Shown piece after piece: positions 32,149-41,511 of a stretch of DNA of 42,524 bases. The notes beneath the pieces were generated by a model. That model was not told the origin of the DNA, ran no database searches, and saw only the letters and a list, made by a program, of their open reading frames with translations. Source of the DNA: JBHGYD01 sp041920415 (GTDB lineage: Bacteria > Bacillota > Bacilli > Bacillales > Anoxybacillaceae); NCBI GenBank assembly GCA_041920415.1, contig JBHGYD010000047.1, positions 1 through 42,524 of the forward strand, in the 5' to 3' direction. The first letter of the stretch is position 1; each line of letters begins with the position of its first letter. The translations under genes were made by a program, and so were the position numbers.

Positions 32149-33482
32149 TAGTATAGAGACATATATTGATCGCGTTCCCATTGATGAACAGCAGTACGGA
32201 ACATATCCCATTCGATTTCTTTCGCTTCGACAAAGTGTTCGAATAAGTGTTTGCCTAATGCGTTGACAATGACTTCGTCTGATTTTAAGTTTTGTAGTGC
32301 TTCTGCTAATGTTGCTGGTAAATCAACGATTCCTTCCTCTAAACGCTCTTCTTTTGTCATAACATAAATATTGCGATCAACCGGAGCTGGAGGAGTTAAT
32401 TTGTTTTTAATTCCGTCTAATCCAGCCGCAAGTAACACTGCCATCGCTAAATAAGGGTTCGCTGCAGGGTCAACGCTGCGTACTTCAATGCGTGTGCTCA
32501 TGCCACGAGAAGCTGGAATACGGATAAGCGGGCTTCGATTGCGCGCAGACCACGCTACATAACAAGGTGCTTCATATCCAGGAACAAGGCGTTTGTATGA
32601 GTTCACAGTTGGGTTTGTCACCGCTGTAAAGTTCGGTGCGTGCTTTAATACACCGGCAATAAATTGAAGAGCAGTGTCACTTAATTGCAAGTCACCGTTT
32701 GGATCATAAAACGCATTTTCATTGTTTCTAAATAATGACAAGTTGCAGTGCATTCCTGAACCGTTCACACCAAAAAGCGGCTTTGGCATAAATGTTGCGT
32801 GCAAACCGTGTTTACGAGCAACTGTTTTTACAACGAGCTTAAATGTTTGAATATCATCGCATGCTTTAACGGCATTTGCATATTTAAAGTCAATTTCATG
32901 TTGACCAGGCGCTACTTCATGGTGAGATGCTTCGATTTCAAAGCCCATCTCTTCTAACTCTAATACGATATCACGGCGGCAGTTCTCACCTAAGTCAGTT
33001 GGCGCTAAATCGAAATAACCGCCATTGTCGTTTAATTCAAGGGTAGGATGACCTTTTTCATCAAGCTTGAACAAGAAAAACTCCGGCTCCGGACCTAAGT
33101 TAAAATCTGTAAACCCTAGTGCTTCCATTTCTTTTAACACGCGTTTTAAATTGTAACGAGGGCATCCTTCAAACGGTGTGCCGTCTGGATTGTAAATGTC
33201 GCAAATAAAACGAGCAACTTTCCCTTTTTCTGCTGTCCATGGAAAAATAACAAATGTGTCTAAATCTGGGTATAAATACATATCTGATTCTTCAATGCGG
33301 ACAAACCCTTCAATCGAAGAACCGTCAAACATAATTTTGTTGTCTAATGCTTTTTCTAGTTGGCTAATCGGAATTTCAACGTTTTTAATCGTGCCAAGAA
33401 TATCCGTAAATTGCAAACGAATATACTTGACGTTTTCCTCCTTCACAATACGCACAATGTCTTCTCTTGTGTACTTCGCCAT
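32148..33482 (-). CDS. glnA: Glutamine synthetase type I
   Basis: 444 residues; makes glutamine from glutamate, ammonia and ATP. Nearly the B. subtilis sequence throughout, including MFDGSSIEGFVRIEESDMYL, NLGPEPEFFLFKLDEKG, VNGSGMHCNLSLF and NRSPLIRIPASRGMSTRIEV. It is the GSI-alpha type without the adenylylation insert. In Bacillus the feedback-inhibited enzyme also controls GlnR and TnrA by direct contact. The second of two ATGs is the start (MAKYTREDI), with GGAGG 8 nt upstream. Operon glnR-glnA. Confidence 0.98.
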   Translation of the reverse strand: MAKYTREDIVRIVKEENVKYIRLQFTDILGTIKNVEIPISQLEKALDNKIMFDGSSIEGFVRIEESDMYLYPDLDTFVIFPWTAEKGKVARFICDIYNPDGTPFEGCPRYNLKRVLKEMEALGFTDFNLGPEPEFFLFKLDEKGHPTLELNDNGGYFDLAPTDLGENCRRDIVLELEEMGFEIEASHHEVAPGQHEIDFKYANAVKACDDIQTFKLVVKTVARKHGLHATFMPKPLFGVNGSGMHCNLSLFRNNENAFYDPNGDLQLSDTALQFIAGVLKHAPNFTAVTNPTVNSYKRLVPGYEAPCYVAWSARNRSPLIRIPASRGMSTRIEVRSVDPAANPYLAMAVLLAAGLDGIKNKLTPPAPVDRNIYVMTKEERLEEGIVDLPATLAEALQNLKSDEVIVNALGKHLFEHFVEAKEIEWDMFRTAVHQWERDQYMSLY

Positions 33483-33545
33483 CATAAACTCCTCCCCCGG
33501 TTTATCGTCTAAAATAATTTATGTTAAAAAACATAAAGCAACGTA

Positions 33546-33950
33546 TTAATGGAAAAAGCGTGCAATATCACCTTGACGAAGCGATGCGCGATTAAAGCGA
33601 CCCGCCTGCATCAACTCCGCTCGTAATAATTTTCGCAACTCCTCGTCGGATAACTCTTGTTTTACAACTTTTTCGACCTTTTCCGTTGGTGCATCATTGA
33701 CTGTAGATTGACGAGACGCGAAAATTTGTTTGATCCCGGCCAAGTTGACTCCTTGATCGATTAAATCTTTAATTTCTAGAAGACGATCGACATCATTAAA
33801 CGAGAAAAGGCGTCGATTCCCTTCCGTTCTCGCAGGAGAAACAAGTCCATGTTCTTCATAGTAGCGGATTTGACGAGCAGACAACTCGGTTAATTGCATC
33901 ACAATGCCAATTGGAAATAGTGGCATGGAACGACGAATGTTGCTACTCAC
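33546..33950 (-). CDS. glnR: Nitrogen regulator GlnR
   Basis: 134-residue MerR-family repressor with the DNA-binding block VMQLTELSARQIRYYEEHGL...EGNRRLFSFNDVDRL. The C-terminal tail ends ...GDIARFFH, the region through which feedback-inhibited glutamine synthetase activates GlnR. The start is GTG (VSSNIRRSMPLFPIG) after AAAGGAGG; an upstream ATG would run through the ribosome site. First gene of glnRA, which it represses itself. Confidence 0.96.
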   Translation of the reverse strand: MSSNIRRSMPLFPIGIVMQLTELSARQIRYYEEHGLVSPARTEGNRRLFSFNDVDRLLEIKDLIDQGVNLAGIKQIFASRQSTVNDAPTEKVEKVVKQELSDEELRKLLRAELMQAGRFNRASLRQGDIARFFH

Positions 33951-33981
33951 GTCAAATTCCTCCTTTAATTCAGGTATTTTC

Positions 33982-34011
33982 ATTTTATTATAATGTAAGA
34001 TAATATGTCAA
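33982..34011 (-). promoter_or_regulatory. glnRA promoter with GlnR-type box
   Basis: TGTAAGATAATATGTCA (33994-34010) fits TGTNAN7TNACA with one mismatch. It overlaps a minus-strand promoter TTGACA (34011-34006), 18 nt, TAAAAT (33987-33982). This predicts self-repression by GlnR when nitrogen is plentiful. Confidence 0.6.
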
Positions 34012-34028
34012 CAGAATGTTACATTTTC

Positions 34029-35297
34029 TCACATGCAAATTAGCTGTTTTTCAATGAGTTGATCAATCGCCGTACAAATTGCAATTTTTACATGAGAATA
34101 CGTTAATCCACCTTGAACATAGGCGACATATGGCGGACGAATTGGTCCGTCGGCAGATAGTTCAATGCTAGCTCCTTGAATAAACGTTCCTGCTGCCATA
34201 ATGACATCGTCCTCGTACCCTGGCATGTAATTCGGGTATGGAGTGAAATGCGAGTTTACCGGTGAAGCAAATTGAATCGCTTGACAAAATGCAATCATCT
34301 TCTCCCGATCATCAAATTGAACAGATTGAATGAGATCCGTACGTTTGTCATTCCATTTCGGATGTGTATTCATTCCAAGTTTCTCTAATAATGCCGCTGT
34401 AAATACAGCACCTTTCAACGCTTGTCCGACAACATGAGGAGCTAAGAAAAAGCCTTGATACATTTCTTGTAGGCTGTAAAGTGACGCTCCTGCTTCGGCT
34501 CCAATTCCGGGTGACGTCATGCGATAGGCACACGCCTTAACGTATTCTTCTTTTCCGACAATATATCCTCCTGTTTTCGCAAGCCCGCCACCTGGATTTT
34601 TAATGAGCGAGCCAGCGATTAAATCCGCTCCAACATGGCATGGCTCCATTTCTTCAACAAACTCACCGTAACAATTATCCACAAACACAACGACATCTTG
34701 TTTGATTGCTTTAACAAAATCAATCATTTTTTTGATTTCAGCAATCGTGAACGATGGACGAGGGTCATATCCCTTTGAACGTTGAATTCCGATCATTTTT
34801 GTTCGTTCGTTTATCGCGTTTTTGACTGCTTGAAAGTCGACTTTTCCCTCTTCTGTTAGCGGAACGCTTTTATAACCAATATGAAACTCCTTCAATGAGC
34901 CAATTCCACTGCCGCGAATACCGACAATTTCTTCAAGCGTGTCATACGGTTTTCCCGTAATATAAAGAAGCTCATCACCAGGGCGGAGAATGCCAAATAA
35001 CGCTATCGAAATCGCATGCGTTCCAGAAATAATTTGCGGGCGTACAAGCCCCGCTTCTCCTCCAAATACATCAGCATATACCTTTTCTAATGTATCACGC
35101 CCGATATCATCGTAGCCATATCCAGTCGATGGAATAAAATGCGCATCGCTTACTTGATGGCGACGAAAACTTTGCAAAACGCGATATTGGTTGTAGTCGA
35201 TTCGTTCATCGATTTCTTTATGAATCGAAGCAATTTGCGCTTCTACTTCTTTGACGAGTGATGCAATTTTTTCTCCATGTTTTAAATGTTGAAACAT
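34029..35297 (-). CDS. ynbB: PLP-dependent methionine gamma-lyase-like protein YnbB
   Basis: 422 residues of the family once called aluminium-resistance proteins; a fold-type I PLP enzyme. The PLP lysine is K233 in GSLIKNPGGG, preceded by VVVFVDNCYGEF. Related proteins are annotated as cystathionine/methionine gamma-lyases, but the true reaction is uncertain. Lies 13 nt after hflX on the same strand, before glnR, as in B. subtilis. No terminator is visible between it and glnR, so some read-through into glnRA is possible. Confidence 0.88.
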   Translation of the reverse strand: MFQHLKHGEKIASLVKEVEAQIASIHKEIDERIDYNQYRVLQSFRRHQVSDAHFIPSTGYGYDDIGRDTLEKVYADVFGGEAGLVRPQIISGTHAISIALFGILRPGDELLYITGKPYDTLEEIVGIRGSGIGSLKEFHIGYKSVPLTEEGKVDFQAVKNAINERTKMIGIQRSKGYDPRPSFTIAEIKKMIDFVKAIKQDVVVFVDNCYGEFVEEMEPCHVGADLIAGSLIKNPGGGLAKTGGYIVGKEEYVKACAYRMTSPGIGAEAGASLYSLQEMYQGFFLAPHVVGQALKGAVFTAALLEKLGMNTHPKWNDKRTDLIQSVQFDDREKMIAFCQAIQFASPVNSHFTPYPNYMPGYEDDVIMAAGTFIQGASIELSADGPIRPPYVAYVQGGLTYSHVKIAICTAIDQLIEKQLICM

Positions 35298-35310
35298 AAA
35301 ACAACCCTTC

Positions 35311-36579
35311 CTATTTTTGATATATTCTTAGCTGTCCATTGAGCGGATGTGTCGGCAATATATACCCTTTGCATTCATACATGCCGCTTTCGTTGTAATG
35401 TAATTCGTGTAAAATTGTTTCCGATTTTAGCTGAGCGAGCAGCTTTCCTTCAAAGGTTGGAATGGATACATGATAGTGATCCATCAGCTCAATCATCGTT
35501 TTCTCAATGAATTGGCGCAATTGTTGTACATCATTCTGATTCAATGCACTAATGGTAATGGAAGCTGTTTTCGCGTTCGGTACAAAATCAGGATGGACGA
35601 TATCGCATTTATTATAAACCGTAAGGATTGGAAGCGATGAAACATCAAGTTCCTCTAACAATTCGTAAACCGTTTGTTCATGGTGATAGTAGTCCGGGTT
35701 TGATGAGTCAACAACATGTAAAATCAAATCCGCTTCTTTCACTTCTTCAAGCGTCGAACGGAAAGCAGCCACTAATGTCGTCGGCAAGTCTTGAATAAAG
35801 CCAACCGTATCCGTCAAAAGCGCGGTGTATCCACTAGGAAGCGTCAATTTTCTCGTTAACGGATCGAGTGTGGCAAACAATAAATTTTCTTCAAATGAAT
35901 CCGCATCTGTCAGACGGTTAAATAATGTCGACTTCCCCGCATTTGTATAGCCAACAAGAGAAATTTGGAACACATGATTTTTTTTGCGGCGCCCGCGATA
36001 ACGTTCGCGATGTTCAGCAACAATTTTCAGCTGAGCTTTAATTTCATCGATACGACGGTGGATATGACGACGGTCCGTTTCTAATTTCGTCTCTCCTGGA
36101 CCTCTTGTACCGATTCCTCCACCGAGGCGAGACAATTCGGTTCCTTGACCACTCAAGCGAGGTAATAAATATTGTAGTTGGGCAAGTTCTACTTGCAGTT
36201 TTCCTTCTTTTGATCGCGCGCGTTGGGCAAATATATCTAAAATGAGCTGTGTCCGATCGATGATGCGCGCTCCAATTTGACGGGAGAGGTTACGGTTTTG
36301 GCTTGGCGATAACTCATCATTAAAAATGACAACATCTGGAACAAGTTGTTCCACAAGTCGGGTGAGTTCTTCCACTTTTCCTTTTCCGATATAAGTAGCA
36401 GGATGAATCGCCTCCCGCTTTTGTGTTAATGTCATAATCACTTCGCCGTTTGCCGTATGAACAAGCGATTTTAATTCTTCCATTGAATACAAAAACCGCT
36501 CATCATCTACGTTTGGCAGTTGGCAACCGACTAAAATGACTTTTTCTCGCTCATTCGTTTGCAAGTCTTTCAATCTCAT
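35311..36579 (-). CDS. hflX: GTPase HflX
   Basis: 422 residues. N-terminal HflX domain with the glycine-rich helix region GTELSRLGGGIGTRGPGETK, then the G domain: P-loop GYTNAGKST (210-218), DTVGFIQDLP (G3), NKCD (G4). HflX binds the 50S subunit and splits stalled ribosomes under stress, especially heat. Named ynbA in B. subtilis. First gene of hflX-ynbB. A plain stretch of about 230 nt without recognisable features precedes it (36580-36810). Confidence 0.95.
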   Translation of the reverse strand: MRLKDLQTNEREKVILVGCQLPNVDDERFLYSMEELKSLVHTANGEVIMTLTQKREAIHPATYIGKGKVEELTRLVEQLVPDVVIFNDELSPSQNRNLSRQIGARIIDRTQLILDIFAQRARSKEGKLQVELAQLQYLLPRLSGQGTELSRLGGGIGTRGPGETKLETDRRHIHRRIDEIKAQLKIVAEHRERYRGRRKKNHVFQISLVGYTNAGKSTLFNRLTDADSFEENLLFATLDPLTRKLTLPSGYTALLTDTVGFIQDLPTTLVAAFRSTLEEVKEADLILHVVDSSNPDYYHHEQTVYELLEELDVSSLPILTVYNKCDIVHPDFVPNAKTASITISALNQNDVQQLRQFIEKTMIELMDHYHVSIPTFEGKLLAQLKSETILHELHYNESGMYECKGYILPTHPLNGQLRIYQK

Positions 36580-36810
36580 ACCTTCCTTCTTTTATGAAAT
36601 GAGCCTTTATTAATCATAGCAAATCCTTTTCGAAATCGCTATGGATATCCGATACAGATATGAACAAGCTTTTCTACCTTTAGTATGTCGAGTGGGGAAG
36701 ATAAAATATGTCCAATTTAAAATTTATAGAGCAAAAATAATGATTGATTTTCGAAAGTATTCTTCATACAATCTTTACGTAAAAAGATACAAACAGAAAG
36801 GGCTTTGTTT

Positions 36811-37428
36811 ATGACATGGGAAGTATTAAGTGTAATCGGCACCATTGCTTTTGCGATTAGCGGAGCAATTGTGGCCATGGAAGAAGAATATGATCTCCTT
36901 GGTGTATATATTCTTGGCATCGTTACCGCTTTCGGTGGCGGAGCGATTCGTAACGTATTAATTGGCGTTCCTGTATCCGCTCTTTGGCAACAAGAAGCGT
37001 TATTTTTAGTTGCGTTTCTTTCGATGACGCTTGTTTATTTATTTCCGCAAAAAATGTTGCCGCATTGGCAGCGATGGGGAAACTTTTTTGATGCGATCGG
37101 TTTATCCGCTTTTGCCATTCAAGGAGCTCTCTATGCGGTAAAAATGAACCATCCGCTTAGCGCTGTCATCGTGGCCGCTGTGTTAACAGGAAGCGGTGGC
37201 GGGATTATTCGAGATGTTCTGGCCGGACGAAAACCGCTCGTTCTTCGTGACGAAATTTATGCGGCATGGGCCATTTTGGCTGGTGTGGCGATTGGTACAG
37301 GATTAGCTGATTCATCGGTCCGATTATATATCTTATTTATCATTGTTGCCGTGTTGCGTATTTTATCTTATACGTATAATTGGAAATTACCGAACAAATC
37401 ATTAAAAACAGAAAGCAGCGCAAGCTAA
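36811..37428 (+). CDS. TRIC-type (UPF0126) membrane protein, 205 aa
   Basis: Seven predicted membrane helices in two repeats of the UPF0126 kind: GTIAFAISGAIVAMEEEYDL and GGGAIRNVLIG, then IGLSAFAIQGALYAVK and GSGGGIIRDVLAG. Prokaryotic TRIC homologues conduct monovalent cations; other UPF0126 members have been tied to glycine uptake. ATG at 36811 is used, GAAAGGG 8 nt upstream; a TTG two codons earlier is possible. Single gene. Confidence 0.85.
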   Translation: MTWEVLSVIGTIAFAISGAIVAMEEEYDLLGVYILGIVTAFGGGAIRNVLIGVPVSALWQQEALFLVAFLSMTLVYLFPQKMLPHWQRWGNFFDAIGLSAFAIQGALYAVKMNHPLSAVIVAAVLTGSGGGIIRDVLAGRKPLVLRDEIYAAWAILAGVAIGTGLADSSVRLYILFIIVAVLRILSYTYNWKLPNKSLKTESSAS

Positions 37429-37443
37429 TCGCGCTGCTCTTTT
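37413..37443. terminator. Terminator shared by the TRIC gene and the fatty-acid operon
   Basis: GCAGCGC-AAGCTAATC-GCGCTGC then TCTTTTGC; it overlaps the TRIC stop codon and lies 3 nt past the thiolase stop on the other strand. Confidence 0.7.
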
Positions 37444-37445
37444 GC

Positions 37446-38600
37446 TTACCCGTTCCATCGTTCAATCACCGTTGCTGTCGCCATCCCATGGCCAATGCAA
37501 ATCGTTAAAAGACCGTATTTTCCATTTCTTCGTTCCAGCTCGTGAACAAGCGAAGTCATTAATTTTACACCTGTTGCTCCTAACGGATGCCCTAAAGCAA
37601 TCGCTCCTCCGTTGACATTTACTTTTGAAAAAGGAGCACCGATTTCTTTTTGCCATGCTAAAACAACAGGAGCAAATGCTTCGTTAATTTCCACAAGATC
37701 GATGTCGTCGATCGTTAATCCGGCTTTTTGTAATACTTTTTTTGTCGCTGGAATGACACCATCCAGCATATACGTCGGATCAGAGCCAACGACAACTTGT
37801 GCAACGATTTTCGCTTTTGGCTTGAATCCCAACCGGAGCGCCGTTTCATGTTCCATCAATAAAACCGCAGCTGCTCCGTCGCTCATTTGGCTGGCATTTC
37901 CTGCGGTAATCATTCCGTCTTGTTTGAAGACAGGCTTGAGTGAAGCAAGAGCTTCAAACGATGTATCTTTGCGTGGACCTTCATCCGCTGTAACGGTGAT
38001 TACGTTTCCATCTTTATCAAGCCCTCGCATCGGAACGATTTCTTTATTAAATATTCCTTTTTCTTGAGCAGCAATCGCACGCCGGTGGCTTTCGTAGGCA
38101 TATTCATCTAACTGCCGGCGCGTCAATCCATATTTTTCAGCGATGAGCTCTGCGGAAATTCCTTGATGCACAAACTCGTATTTTTCATGTAACGACGGTG
38201 GAATCGTCCGTTCATTTCCATCACTTAAAATCGGCACTTTCGTCATGCTTTCGACACCCGCAGCAATCGTTATATCCATATCACCTGATTTAATTTCTTG
38301 TGCCGCAAAATGGATGGCTTGCTGACCAGAACCACACATCCGGTTGATTTGGACAGCTGGCACTTCAATCGGAAAGCCTGCTTCTAAAGCGGCAAGACGA
38401 CCGATATTATACCCTTGCTCGGCAATTGGAGTAACGCAGCCCATGACGATATCTTCCACTAGTTCCTTTGCTATTCCCGCCCGCTTTACGACTTCATCCA
38501 ATACCACAGCTGCCAGATGAACGGGATGAACATCGCGAAACACCCCGTTTCGTTTTCCGACAGGAGTGCGCACCGCTTCAACAATAACGACTTCTCTCAT
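37446..38600 (-). CDS. fadA: Acetyl-CoA C-acyltransferase (thiolase)
   Basis: 384 residues; last step of beta-oxidation, or acetoacetyl-CoA formation. The nucleophilic cysteine is C89 (NRMCGSGQQA), and the C-terminal motifs NGGAIALGHPLGATG and CIGHGM carry the catalytic His and second Cys. It is last in a minus-strand operon acyl-CoA synthetase, 3-hydroxyacyl-CoA dehydrogenase, thiolase. The combination suggests fatty-acid or short-chain acid breakdown. The symbol is by function; an mmgA/yhfS-type role cannot be excluded. Confidence 0.92.
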   Translation of the reverse strand: MREVVIVEAVRTPVGKRNGVFRDVHPVHLAAVVLDEVVKRAGIAKELVEDIVMGCVTPIAEQGYNIGRLAALEAGFPIEVPAVQINRMCGSGQQAIHFAAQEIKSGDMDITIAAGVESMTKVPILSDGNERTIPPSLHEKYEFVHQGISAELIAEKYGLTRRQLDEYAYESHRRAIAAQEKGIFNKEIVPMRGLDKDGNVITVTADEGPRKDTSFEALASLKPVFKQDGMITAGNASQMSDGAAAVLLMEHETALRLGFKPKAKIVAQVVVGSDPTYMLDGVIPATKKVLQKAGLTIDDIDLVEINEAFAPVVLAWQKEIGAPFSKVNVNGGAIALGHPLGATGVKLMTSLVHELERRNGKYGLLTICIGHGMATATVIERWNG

Positions 38601-38618
38601 GTTCGCTCTCCCCTTCGT

Positions 38619-39470
38619 TTATTCGTTGTATGTGTAAAACCCTTTTCCTGTTTTTCTTCCTAAATGTCCGGCTTCGACAAGCTTTCGTAACGTTTGCGGC
38701 GGACGGAATCGGTCACCGTATGCTTCTGTCAAGTTTTCACTAACAAACAACATCGTATCTAAACCGACTAAATCGGCAAGCTCTAATGGTCCCATCGGAT
38801 AATTCAAACCGAGACGAACAGCTTTATCAATATGTTCGGCAGATGCTACTCCTTCTTCATACATGCGAATACACTCAATCATGTGCGCCGCAAGCGCTCT
38901 TGTCGTGACAAATCCTTGCATATCTTTTACAATCACCGTTTCCTTGCCGATTTCTCCGGACAATTGTTGAATCGTTGTAATCGTTTCTTCTGAAGTCGCG
39001 ATTCCTTTCACAATTTCGATAAGTTTCATAACCGGAGCAGGGTTAAACCAATGCATGCCGATCACTTGATCCGGTCGCGTTGTCGCAGAGGCAATCGCGG
39101 TTACGCTTAATTCTGATGTATTCGTCGCTAAAATCGCCTCGCGTTTTGCATAGCGGTCTAATTCTTGGAAAACTTGTTTCTTTAATTGCAAGTTTTCTGG
39201 GACTGCTTCGATTACAACATCCGCATCTTTAACTGTTTCTTGCAAACTTGTACTTGTTTGAATGCGTTCGATCGCTTGTTTCGCTTCTTGTTCCGATAAT
39301 CTTCCTGCTTTAACAAAACGAGCAAGGCTTTTTTGAATCGAATTCATTCCTTTTTCAAGAGCGGTTTCAGAAATATCATATAAATAAACATCTTTTTTTC
39401 CCATCGCTACGGATTGCGCAATGCCGCTTCCCATTAAACCTGCACCAATGACAGCGATTGTTTGTATCAT
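38619..39470 (-). CDS. 3-hydroxybutyryl-CoA / 3-hydroxyacyl-CoA dehydrogenase
   Basis: 283 residues with NAD-binding Rossmann start IAVIGAGLMGSGIAQSVAMG and the family block GMHWFNPAPVMKLIEIVKG, then the C-terminal helical domain with GLNYPMGPLELADLVGLD. Oxidises 3-hydroxyacyl-CoA to 3-ketoacyl-CoA. Similar to MmgB and Hbd. ATG at 39470 after GGAGGG; the codon before it is a TTG. 18 nt before the thiolase start and 24 nt after the synthetase stop, so in one operon. Confidence 0.92.
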   Translation of the reverse strand: MIQTIAVIGAGLMGSGIAQSVAMGKKDVYLYDISETALEKGMNSIQKSLARFVKAGRLSEQEAKQAIERIQTSTSLQETVKDADVVIEAVPENLQLKKQVFQELDRYAKREAILATNTSELSVTAIASATTRPDQVIGMHWFNPAPVMKLIEIVKGIATSEETITTIQQLSGEIGKETVIVKDMQGFVTTRALAAHMIECIRMYEEGVASAEHIDKAVRLGLNYPMGPLELADLVGLDTMLFVSENLTEAYGDRFRPPQTLRKLVEAGHLGRKTGKGFYTYNE

Positions 39471-39494
39471 CAAAATCCCTCCAATAGCAGTGTA

Positions 39495-40553
39495 TTATTG
39501 CACATTTGAAAAATATTCGCGCAGTTGTTCACGCAATTTTAATTTCAAGAATTTTCCGACTCCTGTTTTTGGAATTTCATTCATAAACACAATATCGTCT
39601 GGAATCCACCATTTCGCAAACTGCGGTCTCAAAAAATCATATAGCTCTTCTTTTGTCACCGTTTTTCCTTCTTTTACGACAACGCAAGCGATTGGGCGCT
39701 CTTGCCACTGCGGATGCGGCACAGCAACGACCGCTGCTTCAAATACCGCTTCGTGCGCCATTAAAGCGTTCTCTAAATCAACAGAAGAAATCCATTCTCC
39801 ACCGCTTTTAATGACATCTTTTGTGCGGTCAACAATTTTAATAAATCCTTCTTCATCGACCGTAACGACATCGCCCGTGTAAAGCCAGCCATCGCGGAAC
39901 GTTTCTTTGCTTCGTTCATCATGATAATATTCATCAGCAATCCACGGACCGCGCAAGCATAGTTCTCCCATTTCGGTATCGTCCCATTGGACATCGCCAT
40001 CTTTCCCGACCACTTTCATTTCCACACCAGGCACGAGAAATCCTTGCTTCGCGCGAATATCTAGCTTTTCTTCGCTTGATAAGTGTTGCTGGTAGCTTTT
40101 TAAACGTGAGAGAATGACGAGCGGACTCGTTTCTGTCATCCCGTAGGCGTGGACAAATGGAATGCGATATTTTTCTTCAAACGCGCGAATCATGCCTTTC
40201 GGTGCGGCTGAACCACCGCATAAAATGCGCGTCATATTGCTTAGGTCGTAATTTCCTTTTTCCAACTCGTTCAACAATCCGAGCCAAACGGTCGGCACTC
40301 CTGCCGCAATCGTTACTTTTTCCGCTTCCATAAGCTCAGCAAGCGTTTTTGGTGTAAACGCTGGCCCCGGCATCACCAATGTCGTGCCAAACCATGTAGC
40401 CGCAAACGGAAGCCCCCATGCGTTTGCATGAAACATCGGTACAACCGGCATGGCGACATCTGTTTCAGATAGCGCCGCGCTATCCGCTAATCCAAGCGCC
40501 ATACTATGTAACACAATGCCGCGATGGGAATACAAAATTCCTTTTGGATTACC
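39495..40553 (-). pseudogene. Acyl-CoA synthetase, 3' two-thirds, interrupted by a mobile element
   Basis: AMP-binding enzyme lacking its first ~190 residues. The sequence begins exactly inside the ATP/AMP motif at GNPKGILYSHRG (normally YTxGTTGNPKG...), with non-homologous DNA before it. Later motifs are intact: HAYGMTETSPLV, WLYTGDVVTVDEEGFIKIVD, KSGGEWISSVDLEN and IPKTGVGKFLK with the catalytic lysine. A TTG at 40535 could start a truncated 346-residue protein, but no ribosome site is seen. Beyond the break lie conjugation/replication-type genes. If the element can be excised, the gene would be restored; the 5' part should lie beyond the right edge of the window. Confidence 0.85.
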
Positions 40554-40565
40554 GAAGGTATTAAA
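40545..40565. other. Junction (candidate att site) of the integrated element
   Basis: Minus-strand homology to acyl-CoA synthetases starts at GGTAATCCAAAAGG (40553 downward). The bases before it (TTTTTTAATACCTTC) do not encode the expected TSGTT. No direct repeat can be tested because the other end is outside the window. Confidence 0.55.
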
Positions 40566-40656
40566 AAAGTATGTGAAAAGAGAAGGTATAATGACATTTC
40601 CCTACTTTCTTTATTCTGTAAGCGTTTTTACAATTCCTGCTTACATACTATATTTT

Positions 40657-40887
40657 TCAGTGTGTTTCATCGAACTTACCAAGCACCTCCTTTAACTCCT
40701 CTTTCGTATTCAATACATCATTTAGCACTTTTTCGAAGAACGTACACGCGGCTATTGCTCCATCGCAAAACGCTTGTTTCTCTGCGTCATCCCATCTCAT
40801 CAGCTCATACTCCGCTTTTTTCTCATCAATAAATTCCTGCAACTGCAAAAGTTTGATTTTCATCATCCCTAAAGTTAGTTCTTCCAT
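40657..40887 (-). CDS. Small helical protein of the mobile element, 76 aa
   Basis: Hydrophilic helical protein (MEELTLGMMKIKLLQLQEFI...LGKFDETH), probably a coiled coil. GGAGGG about 9 nt before the ATG. It follows the replication-relaxation gene by 15 nt on the same strand and is the last gene before the element end. I do not recognise the family; it may be an accessory protein of the element. Confidence 0.6.
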   Translation of the reverse strand: MEELTLGMMKIKLLQLQEFIDEKKAEYELMRWDDAEKQAFCDGAIAACTFFEKVLNDVLNTKEELKEVLGKFDETH

Positions 40888-40902
40888 GCTGCTGATCCCT
40901 CC

Positions 40903-41511
40903 TTAAAAACCTTGTTTACATAGCACTTCATACGGCACCCCATACTCCTTGCACCAAGCTACCAATTGTTTCTTTTTCGTGTCCGAAACGGTGTACCACA
41001 ACAAGATTGGCTCGCCTATTTGCTGACGCTGTATGAATCGGAACAAATAAGCGTACTTCTCGACCTTTCGCTTGTTTTCGGCCATTTTTTGCTGAATATC
41101 GACTTCCAAGAAGTACATCTGCCCGTGATACGTGAACCGCGCGTCAGATACAACACTGTATTCTTTGCCGCATTCTATCCACCTTGTTTTCGCTTCTACC
41201 TTCCAGTCACGCGGATAGTGATAGAAAATATAGATGTCATTGCGCAGTACGATGTGCTCGAGTGGGCTGTTTTTCCGTATCGTCGCTTCACCTCCGACCA
41301 ACTCTGCGCCCTTTTTGTTGAGATAGTACACATCCTCGCCGATCCTCTTTGTGTTCGTATATTCACGAATGCTTTGCAGCACACGGTTTGCGTTCCGTTT
41401 GCTACCTAACTCGAACATGTGCTGCAGCTGTGAACGACTCAACGCTTGAAGGCTACTCAAAGTGTATAGTATCTTCATTTGTCTTTCTGTGAGGTGTTCT
41501 AACTTTTGCAA
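40903..41511 (-). CDS. Replication-relaxation family protein, 202 aa
   Basis: N-terminal winged helix (LTERQMKILYTLSSLQALSR, RSQLQHMFELGSKRNANRVL) and a C-terminal restriction-endonuclease-like region (DARFTYHGQMYFLEVDIQQK). This is the build of the Replic_Relax family found on Bacillus plasmids and integrative elements, thought to act in plasmid replication or mobilisation. It starts with TTG: GGAGGTG lies 7 nt upstream. It overlaps the end of the FtsK-like gene by 59 nt, an unusually long overlap. Confidence 0.78.
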   Translation of the reverse strand: MQKLEHLTERQMKILYTLSSLQALSRSQLQHMFELGSKRNANRVLQSIREYTNTKRIGEDVYYLNKKGAELVGGEATIRKNSPLEHIVLRNDIYIFYHYPRDWKVEAKTRWIECGKEYSVVSDARFTYHGQMYFLEVDIQQKMAENKRKVEKYAYLFRFIQRQQIGEPILLWYTVSDTKKKQLVAWCKEYGVPYEVLCKQGF

